The position numbers and the translations under genes were made by a program. 64,000 bases of DNA, taken from contig NZ_BMPZ01000001.1 in assembly GCF_014647855.1 (NCBI RefSeq), positions 248,001-312,000 on the forward strand. Direction: 5' to 3'. This DNA is from Shewanella gelidii. GTDB lineage: Bacteria; Pseudomonadota; Gammaproteobacteria; Enterobacterales; Shewanellaceae. Shown one piece after another: positions 8,595 through 19,704 of this stretch. Position 1 is the first letter of the stretch; each line of letters opens with the position of its first letter. Below the pieces are notes generated by a model. The model did not search any database. It was not told the DNA's origin and saw only the letters and a list, made by a program, of their open reading frames with translations.

Positions 8595-9839
8595 TTATGC
8601 CTTATTTAGTTCAAAAGCGTGATGTAACGCCCGAACTGCGGTATGCAACGCGCTTTGGTCAATGACTAACGACAGTTTGATATCCGACGTCGTAATCATT
8701 TTTGCGTCAGTTTGTATCAAGGTCAAAGTTTCAAAAACTTTTGCGAGGATATCACTTTTTGCAAACACGCCGTCCCCAACCAATGACAATTTTGCCAATT
8801 TTCGGTGACTATGCACTGCACCTAATTTAACAACTTGGCTAATACTATCAAGCGTTGCCAAAGCCAAATCAAGCTCAGAATCATTTAAAGTAAAACAAAT
8901 TGTTTCTTTATCACTAAGCGTTTTTGAAACTAGGTCCGCTTCAACACCGTGAGCTGCTAGTAATTGAAAGATTTTTTGATAACTTTCACTGCCGCTCTCC
9001 AGATCCGGCAAGCTGATCATCGCTTGCTCTGCGACGCCTGCGATGCCTACAACCTTCTCTAATGGCTGCTTTGCCGAAGTAAACTGTACAAGCGTACCAG
9101 AACCTTTTTCAAAGCTAGACAACACCCGTAGCCTTACCTTAAATCGTTCCGCGTACGATACAGAGTCAGGATGCAGAACTTTCGCTCCCAGTCGAGCCAT
9201 TTCAAACATCTCGTCAAAACTGATCGCCGCAAGCTTCTGCGCTGAAGGTTCTATGTTTGGATCAGTTGTATAAATACCAGCAACGTCGGTAAAGATTTGA
9301 CACTCTTGCGCAGAAAGTGCGGCCGCAATTGCAACTGCCGTCGTATCTGAACCACCGCGACCAAGTGTGGTCACCTCTCCCTGAGTGTTACGCCCTTGAA
9401 ACCCAGCAACGACAGGAATAATGCCTTGCTGAAGTAACATCTGTAGATAGTCAGTATCAACACGCTCAATGCTTGCGCGGCCGAATTGATTATTGGTATG
9501 AATTTGAACTTGGTCGCCGGTCAAAGACCGTGCTTTTAAACCTCGCTTTTGAAGCGCCATCGCCATCAAAGCTACGCTAATTTGCTCTCCAGTCGAAACC
9601 AGCATATCCAACTCTCGAGCATCAGGCACACGCTCGATTTGATTAGCCAACCCAAAAAGATGATTGGTATGGCCTGCCATCGCAGATAAAACAAGAACTT
9701 GTCTTTCACCTTGATGAAAAGATTTCGCCACTTGTTCAGCGATAACTTCGATACGCTCAATTGAGCCTACCGAAGTTCCACCAAACTTTTTTACCAACAA
9801 TGGTGAAGTGCTTTGTTGTTGTCCTTCAACCACACTCAC
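8595..9839 (-). CDS. lysC: aspartate kinase (lysine-sensitive type, standalone)
   Basis: A 414-residue enzyme that phosphorylates aspartate, the first step to Lys, Thr and Met. The kinase domain opens with the KKFGGTSVGS phosphate loop (about residues 17-26) and includes the GRGGSDTTAVA segment near residue 160. Two ACT domains at the C-terminus (about residues 265-410) suggest feedback control. The start is GTG at 9839, 6 bases after the alaS stop, so the two are probably cotranscribed. Placement between alaS and csrA is common in Alteromonadales and Vibrio relatives but not in E. coli. Confidence 0.93.
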   Translation of the reverse strand: MSVVEGQQQSTSPLLVKKFGGTSVGSIERIEVIAEQVAKSFHQGERQVLVLSAMAGHTNHLFGLANQIERVPDARELDMLVSTGEQISVALMAMALQKRGLKARSLTGDQVQIHTNNQFGRASIERVDTDYLQMLLQQGIIPVVAGFQGRNTQGEVTTLGRGGSDTTAVAIAAALSAQECQIFTDVAGIYTTDPNIEPSAQKLAAISFDEMFEMARLGAKVLHPDSVSYAERFKVRLRVLSSFEKGSGTLVQFTSAKQPLEKVVGIAGVAEQAMISLPDLESGSESYQKIFQLLAAHGVEADLVSKTLSDKETICFTLNDSELDLALATLDSISQVVKLGAVHSHRKLAKLSLVGDGVFAKSDILAKVFETLTLIQTDAKMITTSDIKLSLVIDQSALHTAVRALHHAFELNKA

Positions 9840-9845
9840 CTCTTT

Positions 9846-12470
9846 TTAAGCAAGACGCTCAGTTAACCAAGTTACTGCATTTGATAAAGTCGCGTCGATG
9901 TTTTCTGGCTGACTACCACCGGCTTGCGCCATATCAGGTCGACCACCACCTTTACCACCAACACCCGCAGCGGCCATAGAGACAAGTTCACCAGCTTTAA
10001 CCTTTTTGACAAGATCTTTGGTCACACCAGCAATCAAGTTCACTTTGTTTTCGCCAGCAATTGCAAGTAACACCACACCAGAACCTAGTTTTTGCTTCAG
10101 TTCATCTTGTAAACCACGTAGAGCGCCGGGCTCTATACCTTCAACTTTTTTAACCAGTACTTTTACGCCGTGAATATCTTGAGCTTCACTAGCTAAGTCT
10201 GCGCCCGCAGCTGCTGCTAACTTATCCTTCAGCTGAGACAATTCTTTCTCAAGTGCTTTGGTTTTATCAAGTTGCGCTTTTAACTTCGCGACAACTGACC
10301 CTGCATCACTTTTCAGTATATTTGCAGCCATATGGAGCTCGGCCTGCTGCTCAGCAACATATGCCATAGCCGCTGCACCAGTCACAGCTTCTATTCGGCG
10401 AACACCCGCGGCGATACCCGCTTCAGAAGTTAACTTGAATAGACCAATGTCACCAGTTCGACCAACATGAGTACCGCCACAAAGCTCAATTGAAAAATCG
10501 CCCATAGATACTACACGAACTTCTGCGTCGTATTTCTCACCAAATAGCGCCATCGCACCTTTTTCTTTAGCAGCTTCAATGTCCATCACTTCGGAGGTCA
10601 AAGCATGATTACGTCGAATTTGTGTATTCACCATCTCTTCAACTGCGAGTAGCTCTTCAGGCTTGACCGCTTCAAAATGTGAAAAATCAAATCGCAATTT
10701 TTCAGAATCAACCAAAGAGCCTTTTTGAGTCACATGTTCGCCAAGTACATTGCGCAACGCTGCATGCAATAAGTGGGTTACTGAATGGTTGAGCTCTGTG
10801 CGATGACGCTTTTTCTTATCAACCTTCGCTTCGATGCTTTGACCCACTTCGAGTTGACCTTGCTTTAGAACACCAATGTGCCCTAACGCTTCACCGTACT
10901 TTTGCGTGTCAGTCACGACAAACTCAATACCATCAGCAATCAAAATGCCTTGATCACCGACTTGCCCGCCGGACTCGCCATAAAACGGTGACTCGCTCAG
11001 TACGACGATCACTTCTTCTTGGTGAGAAATACGTTTTACGCTTTCACCGTTTTCGAAAATGGTCGTGATTCGCGCTTTGCTGGATAGGTCCGTATAACCC
11101 AAGAAGGCTGTCGTTTCATCAATTTTTAAAGCAGCATTGTAATCAGCACTAAACTGTCCCGCGGCTTGTGCCCGGCTACGTTGCTCCGCCATTGCAGCTT
11201 CAAATCCAGGTTCATCAACTTGGATATTTCGTTCGCGACAAACATCCGCAGTTAAATCTACCGGGAAACCATAGGTGTCATACAACTTAAATGCGGTTTC
11301 GCCATCGAGTATTTCACCTTCAAGCGCTCCAAGAGCTACATCTAGAATCCCTAAACCACGCTCAAGTGTTCGTGCAAATTGTTCTTCTTCAGCTTTTAAC
11401 GCTTTCTCGACAACCGCTTGTGTACGTACGAGTTCCTTCGCTGCATCTCCCATAACATCGATAAGCGTTGGCACAAGTTTGAAGAAGAAAGCCTCTGTCG
11501 CCCCCAACTTATTACCATGACGAACTGCACGGCGAATAATACGGCGCAGCACGTATCCACGACCCTCATTGGATGGCATCACGCCATCAGCAATCAGAAA
11601 CGCACAAGAGCGAATATGGTCTGCAATGACCCTTAGGGACTTATTTTCTAGATCATGCGTACCGATAATCTGCGCTGTTTTTGCAATAAGCTTTTGGAAG
11701 ATATCAATTTCATAATTTGAATGAACACCTTGCATAATCGCCGCTATGCGCTCAATCCCCATGCCGGTATCCACAGAAGGTTTAGGCAGGGGCTCCATAG
11801 TGCCATCTGCTTGGCGATTGTACTGCATGAAAACGATGTTCCAGATTTCGATAAATCGATCACCATCTTCTTCTGGTGTCCCTGGGCGTCCTCCCCAAAT
11901 ATGATCGCCGTGATCATAGAAAATTTCGGTACAAGGACCACATGGGCCAGTGTCTCCCATCTGCCAAAAGTTGTCAGATGCGTATGCTGCACCTTTATTA
12001 TCTCCGATTCGAATGATGTTTTCTGGCGCAACACCGATTTCCTGCGTCCAAATATCAAATGCCTCGTCATCAGTTTCATATATCGTGACACACAGACGTT
12101 CTTTAGGAAGTTTCAATTCTTCAGTTAAGAAGCTCCATGCGTAACGAATGGCTTCTTTTTTGAAGTAATCACCAAAGCTAAAGTTGCCTAGCATTTCGAA
12201 GAATGTATGGTGACGAGCCGTATATCCAACATTATCTAAATCATTGTGCTTGCCACCAGCTCGTACACAACGCTGGCTTGTTGTCGCTCGTGTATAGCTG
12301 CGCTTATCCATTCCCAAGAAAACATCTTTAAACTGGTTCATACCAGCATTGGTAAAGAGCAACGTAGGGTCATTTCCAGGAACAAGTGAACTACTGTCCA
12401 CAACCTGATGACCATTTCGGTTGAAAAAATCCAAAAAAGCACTTCTTAGCGCAGCAGTGGTTTGATACAT
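9846..12470 (-). CDS. alaS: alanyl-tRNA synthetase
   Basis: An 874-residue class II synthetase that charges tRNA-Ala in the cytoplasm. It opens with [18 protein letters not shown] and [18 protein letters not shown]. The editing domain carries [12 protein letters not shown] and [13 protein letters not shown] zinc-site motifs, and the C-terminal glycine-rich end is [17 protein letters not shown]. The frame is open to 12542, but alignment with E. coli AlaS and AGGA 7 bases before the ATG place the start at 12470. Downstream are lysC and csrA. Confidence 0.97.
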   Translation of the reverse strand: MYQTTAALRSAFLDFFNRNGHQVVDSSSLVPGNDPTLLFTNAGMNQFKDVFLGMDKRSYTRATTSQRCVRAGGKHNDLDNVGYTARHHTFFEMLGNFSFGDYFKKEAIRYAWSFLTEELKLPKERLCVTIYETDDEAFDIWTQEIGVAPENIIRIGDNKGAAYASDNFWQMGDTGPCGPCTEIFYDHGDHIWGGRPGTPEEDGDRFIEIWNIVFMQYNRQADGTMEPLPKPSVDTGMGIERIAAIMQGVHSNYEIDIFQKLIAKTAQIIGTHDLENKSLRVIADHIRSCAFLIADGVMPSNEGRGYVLRRIIRRAVRHGNKLGATEAFFFKLVPTLIDVMGDAAKELVRTQAVVEKALKAEEEQFARTLERGLGILDVALGALEGEILDGETAFKLYDTYGFPVDLTADVCRERNIQVDEPGFEAAMAEQRSRAQAAGQFSADYNAALKIDETTAFLGYTDLSSKARITTIFENGESVKRISHQEEVIVVLSESPFYGESGGQVGDQGILIADGIEFVVTDTQKYGEALGHIGVLKQGQLEVGQSIEAKVDKKKRHRTELNHSVTHLLHAALRNVLGEHVTQKGSLVDSEKLRFDFSHFEAVKPEELLAVEEMVNTQIRRNHALTSEVMDIEAAKEKGAMALFGEKYDAEVRVVSMGDFSIELCGGTHVGRTGDIGLFKLTSEAGIAAGVRRIEAVTGAAAMAYVAEQQAELHMAANILKSDAGSVVAKLKAQLDKTKALEKELSQLKDKLAAAAGADLASEAQDIHGVKVLVKKVEGIEPGALRGLQDELKQKLGSGVVLLAIAGENKVNLIAGVTKDLVKKVKAGELVSMAAAGVGGKGGGRPDMAQAGGSQPENIDATLSNAVTWLTERLA

Positions 12471-12650
12471 GAAATCTTCCTGAGTTTGAGAAAGTGGCGC
12501 TCTATAACTAGCCTTTTGAGCTAAACGCATAATAAATTTCAAGCATTATAAGCAGAGACACTGTGCACGACTAGTGTTGTTTACAGATATAGCGGCACGA
12601 AGAAAAGAAAATGAGTCAAGATCAAAATTAAAATTACACAATCGGGTTTA

Positions 12651-13100
12651 TTACGTCTCATAAGGATCATACTCAAGTGCAAAAGCAACTTGGTCATAGC
12701 TAAATCCTTGCCCCATCAAAAAGCGAATTCGTTTTGCTTTGTCTTTGGCATCCGCTATTGGTTTTCCCGCAAACTTTTTTAAAGCCCGGCTTTTGGCCAG
12801 TAAAAACCAATCACAATCCGTTTGCTGCAACACCTCTGAAACGATGCTTTTACTCACACCTTTTTGATATAAACTTTGCTGAATTTTAGCGGGGCCGTAG
12901 CCTTTAGAAATGTGGCTTTTTATTAATAACTGAGCATAGCGCTCATCACATAGATACTGGTTCGATTCACAATAATCGAGCGCTTGTTCAATCTCCAATG
13001 ACTCGAAGGCTTTTTGGCGTAATTTGATTTGAAGTTCTTGACGGGAGTGGTCGCGGCGCGCCAGAAGCGCGACCGCGATTTGTCTAGCAGATTGGCTCAT
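12651..13100 (-). CDS. recX: RecA regulator RecX
   Basis: A 149-residue modulator that caps or inhibits RecA filaments. Typical three-helix repeats are visible (LARRDHSRQELQIKLRQK near the start, GYGPAKIQQSLYQKGVS in the middle, KAKRIRFLMGQGFSYDQVAFAL at the end). It follows recA by 12 bases on the same strand, the usual arrangement. Its presence is notable beside a RecA that lacks part of its DNA-binding core. Confidence 0.93.
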   Translation of the reverse strand: MSQSARQIAVALLARRDHSRQELQIKLRQKAFESLEIEQALDYCESNQYLCDERYAQLLIKSHISKGYGPAKIQQSLYQKGVSKSIVSEVLQQTDCDWFLLAKSRALKKFAGKPIADAKDKAKRIRFLMGQGFSYDQVAFALEYDPYET

Positions 13101-13112
13101 TCAGAATAAAGC

Positions 13113-14105
13113 TTAAAACACTTCACCGGTTTCTAGGTCGATATTTTCTTCGCCTTCAGTCACTGGTGCAGCCTTCGTTAATAACTTGGAGCGCAGTGCC
13201 GTATCAATTTCTTGGGCAACCTCTGGATGTTCAAGCAAATACTTCCCGGCATTTGCTCTACCTTGGCCAATCTTGTCGCCTTTATAGCTATACCATGCAC
13301 CCGACTTTTCAACCAATTGATGCTTCACACCTAGATCTACAAGCTCACCAGTGCTATTCACCCCTTTACCATAAAGAATTTGGAATTCAGCCTGCTTGAA
13401 GGGAGCAGCAATTTTATTTTTTACTACTTTCACTCGAGTTTCATTCCCGACGACTTCGTCACCTTCTTTAATTGCACCGGTTCTGCGAATGTCGAGTCGA
13501 ACAGAAGCGTAAAACTTTAACGCGTTCCCACCTGTTGTCGTTTCTGGGTTACCAAACATAACACCAATTTTCATACGAATTTGGTTGATAAAAATAAGCA
13601 GTGTATTTGATTGCTTTAAATCACCGATTTCACCTTCAATTTCAGCTTTTGGTGTTAATGCTGCAACGGAGTCAACAATGATGACGTCAACCGCTCCGCT
13701 ACGTGTGAGTGCATCGCAAATCTCTAATGCCTGCTCACCGGTATCAGGCTGTGAACACAATAAATTATCAATATCAACACCTAACTTCTGAGCATAGATA
13801 GGATCCAGTGCGTGCTCTGCATCAATAAATGCACAAGTTTTACCTTGCTTTTGAGCTGCTGCAATCACCTCAAGCGTTAAGGTTGTTTTACCTGATGACT
13901 CGGGTCCGTATATTTCTACAATACGTCCCATAGGTAATCCGCCCGCTCCTAAAGCAACATCCAAAGATAAAGAACCGGTAGATATCGTCTCTACATCCAT
14001 TGAGCGATCTTCACCCAGTTTCATGATAGAACCTTTACCAAACTGCTTTTCAATTTGTCCTAAAACTGCAGCAAGTGCCTTTTCTTTATTTGGATCAGCC
14101 TTCAT
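13113..14105 (-). CDS. recA: recombinase RecA with a 20-residue in-frame deletion in the DNA-binding L1 region
   Basis: A 330-residue RecA. Walker A GPESSGKT, the catalytic Glu region IDAEHALDP, Walker B VIIVDS, loop L2 ([21 protein letters not shown]) and the C-terminal acidic tail all match E. coli RecA. However, residue D162 (EGEIGD) is followed directly by LKQSNTLL. E. coli has 20 residues between these, Ser162 to Asn181 in mature numbering. They include most of loop L1 (His163, Met164) and the next helix with Arg169, Ser172 and Arg176, which contact DNA in the known filament structures. The junction lies at 13619/13620. The frame is intact, and adding back 20 residues gives the usual family length of about 350. 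The protein probably cannot bind DNA normally, unless the gap is a sequence or assembly artefact. Confidence 0.93.
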   Translation of the reverse strand: MKADPNKEKALAAVLGQIEKQFGKGSIMKLGEDRSMDVETISTGSLSLDVALGAGGLPMGRIVEIYGPESSGKTTLTLEVIAAAQKQGKTCAFIDAEHALDPIYAQKLGVDIDNLLCSQPDTGEQALEICDALTRSGAVDVIIVDSVAALTPKAEIEGEIGDLKQSNTLLIFINQIRMKIGVMFGNPETTTGGNALKFYASVRLDIRRTGAIKEGDEVVGNETRVKVVKNKIAAPFKQAEFQILYGKGVNSTGELVDLGVKHQLVEKSGAWYSYKGDKIGQGRANAGKYLLEHPEVAQEIDTALRSKLLTKAAPVTEGEENIDLETGEVF

Positions 14106-14204
14106 CTTGTTTCCCTCTAACTACAGCATTAGTACTGTATGCATACTTGATACAAGCCACGCAAATTCGATATCTTGGTTCTGCGAGTCTCATTTGATAC
14201 GCCT

Positions 14205-14232
14205 AGTATACTGTATGATTGTACAGTATCAA
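14205..14232 (-). promoter_or_regulatory. recA promoter with embedded LexA box
   Basis: On the minus strand TTGATA (14227-14232), a 16-bp spacer and TATACT (14205-14210). The spacer is itself a LexA operator, CTGTACAATCATACAG (14211-14226), fitting CTGT-N8-ACAG. E. coli recA has the same arrangement with nearly the same bases. Strong support for SOS control. Confidence 0.93.
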
Positions 14233-14415
14233 GTGCTGTACGAATAATTTTTTATTTTCCCGCATTAATTCCTATTTCCGCGCATTTTCACCTTTTAGCT
14301 AATCACGATAGACCCGACAACTTTACCGAATAAATCACGCCCATATTGCGATTTTATTGATAAGATGAGCAGCCACAAAATTTATCATCAGTCTGTAGAG
14401 AGTCAAAGCCAAGCC

Positions 14416-16989
14416 ATGAATGCCAAGTCAGCCCCTAATTTGGAAAAACACACACCAATGATGCGTCAATATCTCGGTATGAAAGCTGAGCACCCTGACA
14501 TGTTGTTGTTTTATCGGATGGGCGATTTTTATGAGCTGTTTTACGAAGACGCGAAGAATGCATCACAGCTACTGGGTATCTCTTTGACCGCTAGGGGTAA
14601 AAGCGGAGGCGACCCAATTCCCATGGCTGGCATTCCATATCACGCCGTCGAAGGCTATCTCGCAAAACTTGTTCAACAAGGTGAATCTGTCGCAATTTGT
14701 GAACAAATAGGAGATCCAGCCACGTCAAAAGGACCGGTAGAACGAAAAGTTGTTCGAGTCGTTACGCCCGGTACGCTGACCGATGAAGCGCTACTTCAGG
14801 AAAGACAAGATAACCTTCTTGCCGCTGTTTATGAAGGCAAAGTCGGGTTTGGCTATGCGACCCTTGACTTATCATCTGGCCGATTCGTGATTTGCGAATT
14901 AGCAGACGGTGAAGCGCTGGAAACAGAACTACAACGAACAGCACCAGCAGAACTCCTTTACAGCGAAGACTTTGCTGAGCTGATGTTAATCAATGACATC
15001 AAAGGAAAGCGACGACGACCAGAATGGGAGTTTGATTCGGATACGAGTCATACCCTTTTGTTAAATCAATTTGGAACAAAAGACTTACATGGTTTCGGTA
15101 TAACAGACGCAAAATTGTCGCTACAAGCTGCAGGCTGCTTGATGCAGTATGTAAAAGACACTCAGAAAGCCGCATTACCGCATATCAAATCAATTGTGCG
15201 AATAAATCCCGAAGATAGCATTGTGCTTGATGCCGCAACGCGCAAGAACTTAGAGCTCACTCGGAATCTTTCTGGAGGCACGGAAAATACACTTGCTTGG
15301 GTGCTAGATAATACAGCCACGGCAATGGGTAGCCGAATGTTGCAGCGCTGGATCCATCAACCGCTCACCGATCACCAATCCATCCAATCTCGGCATACTG
15401 CGGTCAAAGAGCTATTGGAGCGAGGCAGTTTTGAAGCTCTTCATCATATTTTAAAAAGTATCGGCGATGTCGAACGCATCATGGCGCGACTCGCGTTAAG
15501 GACGGCAAGGCCAAGAGATTTCGCTCGATTGAGGCAAGCTTTAACATTGCTACCTGATATTCAAGCGGTGCTCGGTTCAAGTCAAAATTCTCACTTGCAG
15601 CGTCTCGCAATAAAGTTGGCAGAGTTCCCAGAACAATTACAATTATTGGAATGCGCAATAGTCGATAACCCGCCGGTGCTCATACGTGATGGCGGTGTAA
15701 TTCGCGCAGGTTATGATCATGAGCTTGATGAGTGGCGAAGCCTTAGTGATGGTGCCAATGACTATTTGTTGCAGCTTGAAGCCAGAGAAAAAGAGCAAAC
15801 AGGAATTAGTACGCTCAAAGTTGGCTATAACAAAGTTCACGGTTTCTATATCGAAGTGAGCAGACGTGAATCTGATCTTGCACCAATGCACTATCAAAGG
15901 CGCCAAACTTTAAAAAACACAGAGCGATATATTACACCAGAGCTCAAGGAACATGAGGAAAAGGTTCTTTCCAGCCAAGGAAAAGCTTTAGCTCTTGAAA
16001 AACGATTGTGGGAAGAGTTGTTTGACTTGTTATTGCCCAAACTACATGAGCTACAAGATCTTGCGTCTGCAGCGGCGGAGCTAGATGTATTAAGCAACTT
16101 TGCTGAACGGGCTGATTTGCTGGGCTACTGCTGTCCCAGCTTAACAAAAGAGCCGGGTATAGAGATCGAATCTGGTCGCCACCCAGTCGTAGAAAAGGTT
16201 AGCCAAAGTCCTTTCATCGCCAATCCCGTCACGCTCAATCCGCAACGTCAAATGCTGATAGTGACGGGACCTAATATGGGAGGTAAGTCTACCTATATGC
16301 GACAAGTCGCTTTAATTACTCTTATGGCACATATAGGAAGCTTTGTACCTGCCCATTCAGCAAGAATTGGTCCGATTGATCGCATATTTACGCGTATTGG
16401 CGCTTCGGATGATTTAGCATCAGGACGGTCGACATTTATGGTCGAAATGACTGAAACAGCCAATATTTTACATAATGCGACACCAAATAGTTTAGTTCTT
16501 ATGGACGAAATTGGTCGAGGTACTTCGACTTACGACGGTTTGTCACTTGCTTGGGCAGCAGCCGAGTACTTGGCACAAAAAATCAATGCGATGACTCTAT
16601 TTGCAACCCATTATTTTGAATTAACACATTTACCTCAGATAATGTCGAATGTTTTCAATGTCCATTTAGACGCAGTGGAGCACGGTGATAGCATTGCTTT
16701 TATGCATGCTGTAGAAGAAGGCGCAGCTAGTAAAAGCTATGGTTTACAGGTTGCAGCGTTAGCAGGTGTTCCGAAGAAAGTCATTCAAGCCGCCAAGCTC
16801 AAGTTACACCATCTAGAAACACAAAATAATGAGCCCCATCCGGATACAAATGTGTCAACGCAAATGCCCGTTTCGGTTATCCAAGATTCAGAAGTCGAGT
16901 TATTGTTACAGCAAATCAATCCCGATGACTTGAGCCCTCGAGAAGCTCACGACCTACTGTATAAGCTGAAGCAGCAGCTCAATTCATAG
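14416..16989 (+). CDS. mutS: DNA mismatch repair protein MutS
   Basis: About 857 residues from the ATG at 14416. The N-terminal mismatch-binding domain has [15 protein letters not shown], including the Phe-x-Glu wedge. The C-terminal ATPase carries [13 protein letters not shown] (Walker A), [12 protein letters not shown] (Walker B and signature) and ATHYFELT. The end of the protein has a short helix-rich segment of the tetramerisation type. It scans for mismatches and recruits MutL. The frame is open from an ATG at 14365, but alignment with E. coli supports 14416; neither start has a strong ribosome site. Transcribed divergently from recA. Confidence 0.95.
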   Translation: MNAKSAPNLEKHTPMMRQYLGMKAEHPDMLLFYRMGDFYELFYEDAKNASQLLGISLTARGKSGGDPIPMAGIPYHAVEGYLAKLVQQGESVAICEQIGDPATSKGPVERKVVRVVTPGTLTDEALLQERQDNLLAAVYEGKVGFGYATLDLSSGRFVICELADGEALETELQRTAPAELLYSEDFAELMLINDIKGKRRRPEWEFDSDTSHTLLLNQFGTKDLHGFGITDAKLSLQAAGCLMQYVKDTQKAALPHIKSIVRINPEDSIVLDAATRKNLELTRNLSGGTENTLAWVLDNTATAMGSRMLQRWIHQPLTDHQSIQSRHTAVKELLERGSFEALHHILKSIGDVERIMARLALRTARPRDFARLRQALTLLPDIQAVLGSSQNSHLQRLAIKLAEFPEQLQLLECAIVDNPPVLIRDGGVIRAGYDHELDEWRSLSDGANDYLLQLEAREKEQTGISTLKVGYNKVHGFYIEVSRRESDLAPMHYQRRQTLKNTERYITPELKEHEEKVLSSQGKALALEKRLWEELFDLLLPKLHELQDLASAAAELDVLSNFAERADLLGYCCPSLTKEPGIEIESGRHPVVEKVSQSPFIANPVTLNPQRQMLIVTGPNMGGKSTYMRQVALITLMAHIGSFVPAHSARIGPIDRIFTRIGASDDLASGRSTFMVEMTETANILHNATPNSLVLMDEIGRGTSTYDGLSLAWAAAEYLAQKINAMTLFATHYFELTHLPQIMSNVFNVHLDAVEHGDSIAFMHAVEEGAASKSYGLQVAALAGVPKKVIQAAKLKLHHLETQNNEPHPDTNVSTQMPVSVIQDSEVELLLQQINPDDLSPREAHDLLYKLKQQLNS

Positions 16990-17007
16990 CAAAGTCGTAA
17001 AATAAAA

Positions 17008-17035
17008 AAAAGCCACCGAGCAATCGGTGGCTTTT
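17008..17035. terminator. bidirectional terminator between mutS and rpoS
   Basis: A 12-bp perfect stem (AAAAGCCACCGA, loop GCAA, TCGGTGGCTTTT) flanked by A and T runs. It serves mutS on the plus strand and rpoS on the minus strand. Confidence 0.93.
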
Positions 17036-17081
17036 CAATTAAAAATTTTATCAACATTCTTATAGCTCTTAAAAACTAATC

Positions 17082-18041
17082 CTAGCTTTTAAATAACGCT
17101 TCAACAGACAATCCTTGCTGGCTCAATAAATCCTTAAGTCTGCGTAGCGCCTCAACTTGGATCTGTCTAACGCGCTCACGCGTCAAACCAATTTCAGAGC
17201 CGACATCTTCCAATGTTGATGGCTCATAACCCATGAGGCCAAATCTTCTGGCAAGCACTTCTCTTTGCTTAGTATTTAACTCATATAGCCATTTCACTAC
17301 AGAGTTAGAAATATCTTCTGTTTGTACTTTATGATCGGGCCCAACTGAGTCATCATCAGCAATGACATCTAGTAGAGCCTTGTCATTCTCGCCACCGATA
17401 GGTGTATCCACTGACGTAATCCGCTCATTGAGCTTTAACATTTTGCTAACATCACTACTTGGGATATCAAGTTTTTCAGCGATTTCTTCAGCTGTTGGCT
17501 CATGGTCAAGCTTGTGCGCTAGCTCTCTCGCTGTACGCAAATAAACGTTTAATTCCTTCACAACATGAATTGGCAAACGTATGGTCCGCGTCTGATTCAT
17601 GATTGCACGTTCAATTGTTTGACGGATCCACCACGTGGCGTATGTAGAAAATCTAAACCCTCTCTCTGGATCAAATTTTTCAACGGCGCGGATCAATCCG
17701 AGATTTCCCTCTTCGATTAAATCTAACAATGCTAATCCGCGGTTGTTATAACGACGAGAAATTTTAACGACAAGTCTTAGGTTACTCTCAATCATACGGT
17801 TGCGAGATTTCTCACACCCTTTAAGAGCTTTTCGGGAAAAATAAACTTCTTCTTCTGCGCTTAGTAATGGCGAAAAGCCAATCTCACTGAGGTAAAGTTG
17901 TGTCGCGTCTAGATTTTTTTGTAGGTCTTCCTGAACCAATTGTTCGGTTTCTTCTTGAACGACTACACTGGCATCCTTGACGGCTTTGGGGTTTGAATTT
18001 GTTGGCTTTTCTGCCTTTGCGGCATTTGATTTGCGGCTCAT
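17082..18041 (-). CDS. rpoS: stationary-phase/general stress sigma factor RpoS
   Basis: A 319-residue sigma-70 family protein. Region 1.2 begins at [16 protein letters not shown]. Region 2 has [27 protein letters not shown] and the [15 protein letters not shown] core-binding and -10 recognition part. Region 4 has [20 protein letters not shown]. It is close to E. coli RpoS throughout. As in E. coli it lies after nlpD, so its main promoter is probably inside nlpD. GGGAGAG precedes the ATG. Confidence 0.98.
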   Translation of the reverse strand: MSRKSNAAKAEKPTNSNPKAVKDASVVVQEETEQLVQEDLQKNLDATQLYLSEIGFSPLLSAEEEVYFSRKALKGCEKSRNRMIESNLRLVVKISRRYNNRGLALLDLIEEGNLGLIRAVEKFDPERGFRFSTYATWWIRQTIERAIMNQTRTIRLPIHVVKELNVYLRTARELAHKLDHEPTAEEIAEKLDIPSSDVSKMLKLNERITSVDTPIGGENDKALLDVIADDDSVGPDHKVQTEDISNSVVKWLYELNTKQREVLARRFGLMGYEPSTLEDVGSEIGLTRERVRQIQVEALRRLKDLLSQQGLSVEALFKS

Positions 18042-18120
18042 AATGAACTCTCCCTAACCTTTCAATCATTAAAATTACTGCACTGTTTTATCCTCCAACG
18101 CCAATACGGCTCCTAAACCA

Positions 18121-19020
18121 TTATCGTTTAGGCAAATAATTTAAAGGGTTCACTGATTTACCATGTTTGCGAACTTCAAAATGAAGCATCACTCGATTGG
18201 TACCTGAACTCCCCATTTTGGCAACCATTTGTCCTGCGGTTACGCTTTGTTTCTCTTTGACCAAGATTTTGTCTGCATGTGCATAAGCACTTAAATAATC
18301 ATCGCTATGCTTAATGATGACTAAGTTGCCATACCCACGCAGCGCATTCCCAGCATATACAACTCTTCCATCTGCCGCGGCTTTAATAATATCCCCGCGT
18401 CGCCCCGCTATCTTGATTCCATTACTTCCCTGCTCTTTGGCAGAAAAGGTACCCACTAAACGCCCTTTTGAAGGCCAAAACCAACGACTCACTTGTTTGG
18501 GTAACGTTGATCGTGACGAAGGTATACTTTTGTTAATATTTTGTGTGGCACTGGTTACAGAGTACGCAGAGTTGCGACCCCGATCAAGCTGTTTTTTTGC
18601 ACTTTGTTGCTGTTTTTGATTAGAGCTTTTGCTTGATTTAGGCGTTTGATTCTTGACCACTTTCGGTGCGGAAGTGATTTGTGGGCGGGTGGAAACAGGT
18701 TTTACTTTACTGGAAATAGGTTTTTTTCGTGGTTTTAGCGGCTGTAAATACAACACTTGTCCGGGGTATATCGTGTACGGTTTTTTCATCCGATTCAGCC
18801 GAGCAATCTCAACGAAATCTTTGCCCGCCCCCCACGAAATAGAGTAAAGCGTGTCACCCTTCTTCACTTTATATCGAGTCGATTTTAATGAGCCTTTATT
18901 GTAGATTGGCTTACTTCGCTCAAAAATTGAGTCTACAGGAGCCGGCTTCGCAGCTTGGAAGCTACAACCATTCAAAAGTATCGCTATCATTACTATAAAG
19001 AGCAGCCAACTTTGCTTCAA
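18121..19020 (-). CDS. nlpD: lipoprotein NlpD, amidase activator
   Basis: A 299-residue outer-membrane lipoprotein. The lipobox is LLNGC (C19). A LysM peptidoglycan-binding domain lies about residues 52-95 (YKVKKGDTLYSISWGAG). A Lys/Ser/Gln-rich linker and a C-terminal M23/LytM domain follow (about residues 185-290). The LytM zinc ligands are not all present, as in E. coli NlpD, which activates the amidase AmiC at the septum instead of cutting peptidoglycan. The start is TTG at 19020 with AAAGGAAC upstream. It lies between pcm and rpoS. Confidence 0.95.
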   Translation of the reverse strand: MKQSWLLFIVMIAILLNGCSFQAAKPAPVDSIFERSKPIYNKGSLKSTRYKVKKGDTLYSISWGAGKDFVEIARLNRMKKPYTIYPGQVLYLQPLKPRKKPISSKVKPVSTRPQITSAPKVVKNQTPKSSKSSNQKQQQSAKKQLDRGRNSAYSVTSATQNINKSIPSSRSTLPKQVSRWFWPSKGRLVGTFSAKEQGSNGIKIAGRRGDIIKAAADGRVVYAGNALRGYGNLVIIKHSDDYLSAYAHADKILVKEKQSVTAGQMVAKMGSSGTNRVMLHFEVRKHGKSVNPLNYLPKR

Positions 19021-19068
19021 ATTAGTTCCTTTTGTTTTTAAGCTTCCTGTTTTTAGATCAAAATAATC

Positions 19069-19704
19069 TTAGGCAAGTTCACCATTCACAAGTGGCACAA
19101 ATTTGACCGATTCAATCACTTCTGAAGTAAACTTGTCGCCACGTCGTGTGACTCGCAGAAGCTGTTGGTGATCTTCACCCACAGGAATAATCAACACACC
19201 ATTATCAGCCAATTGTTTCAATAACTCTGAAGGAACTTCTGCTGCTGCTGCTGTCACCATGATGGCATCAAATGGCGCTCGATTACGCCAGCCCTGCCAA
19301 CCGTCCCCATATTTAAACGCAATATTATGCAAATCTAACCGTTTCAGCCTTTGTCTCGCCATGATTTGCAAAGACTTGATTCGTTCTACCGTGTACAACT
19401 GAGGTACTAGCTGAGCCAAAACTGCAGCTTGGTAACCTGAGCCAGTGCCAATTTCTAACACTGATTGAGGTTGGTGCTGCAACAAAAGCTCCGTCATTCT
19501 TGCTACGATATATGGTTGTGAAATGGTTTGTCCCTGCCCAATCGGTAATGCCGTGTTTTCATAGGCCTTGTGTGCCAGCGCGGCATCTAAGAACAACTCC
19601 CTTGGCGTTTCTGAGACGGCCTTCAATACTTCTGCAGATAAAATACCTGCTTCGGATAATTTCAACGCCATGTTTCGCGCTGATGTTGAAGCAACCTGAC
19701 TCAT
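19069..19704 (-). CDS. pcm: protein-L-isoaspartate O-methyltransferase
   Basis: About 211 residues. It methylates isoaspartyl residues in aged proteins using SAM and starts their repair. Visible motifs are [22 protein letters not shown], the SAM-binding [16 protein letters not shown], and the C-terminal PVGEDHQ. The ATG at 19704 overlaps the surE stop as ATGA, which favours it over an in-frame start at 19719 and suggests translational coupling. The surE-pcm-nlpD-rpoS order is widely conserved in gammaproteobacteria. Confidence 0.95.
   Translation of the reverse strand: MSQVASTSARNMALKLSEAGILSAEVLKAVSETPRELFLDAALAHKAYENTALPIGQGQTISQPYIVARMTELLLQHQPQSVLEIGTGSGYQAAVLAQLVPQLYTVERIKSLQIMARQRLKRLDLHNIAFKYGDGWQGWRNRAPFDAIMVTAAAAEVPSELLKQLADNGVLIIPVGEDHQQLLRVTRRGDKFTSEVIESVKFVPLVNGELA

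Noticed and set aside
11721..12128. 135-codon frame opposite alaS
   Set aside because: Antisense to the catalytic core of AlaS; a shadow of codon bias.
13113..14105. recA as a frameshifted pseudogene
   Set aside because: The reading frame is continuous from start to stop, and both sides of the gap match E. coli RecA. The lesion is a clean in-frame deletion, so I annotate a CDS.
18121..19020. Missing LytM zinc ligands in NlpD as a sign of gene decay
   Set aside because: E. coli NlpD also lacks them and works as an amidase activator.
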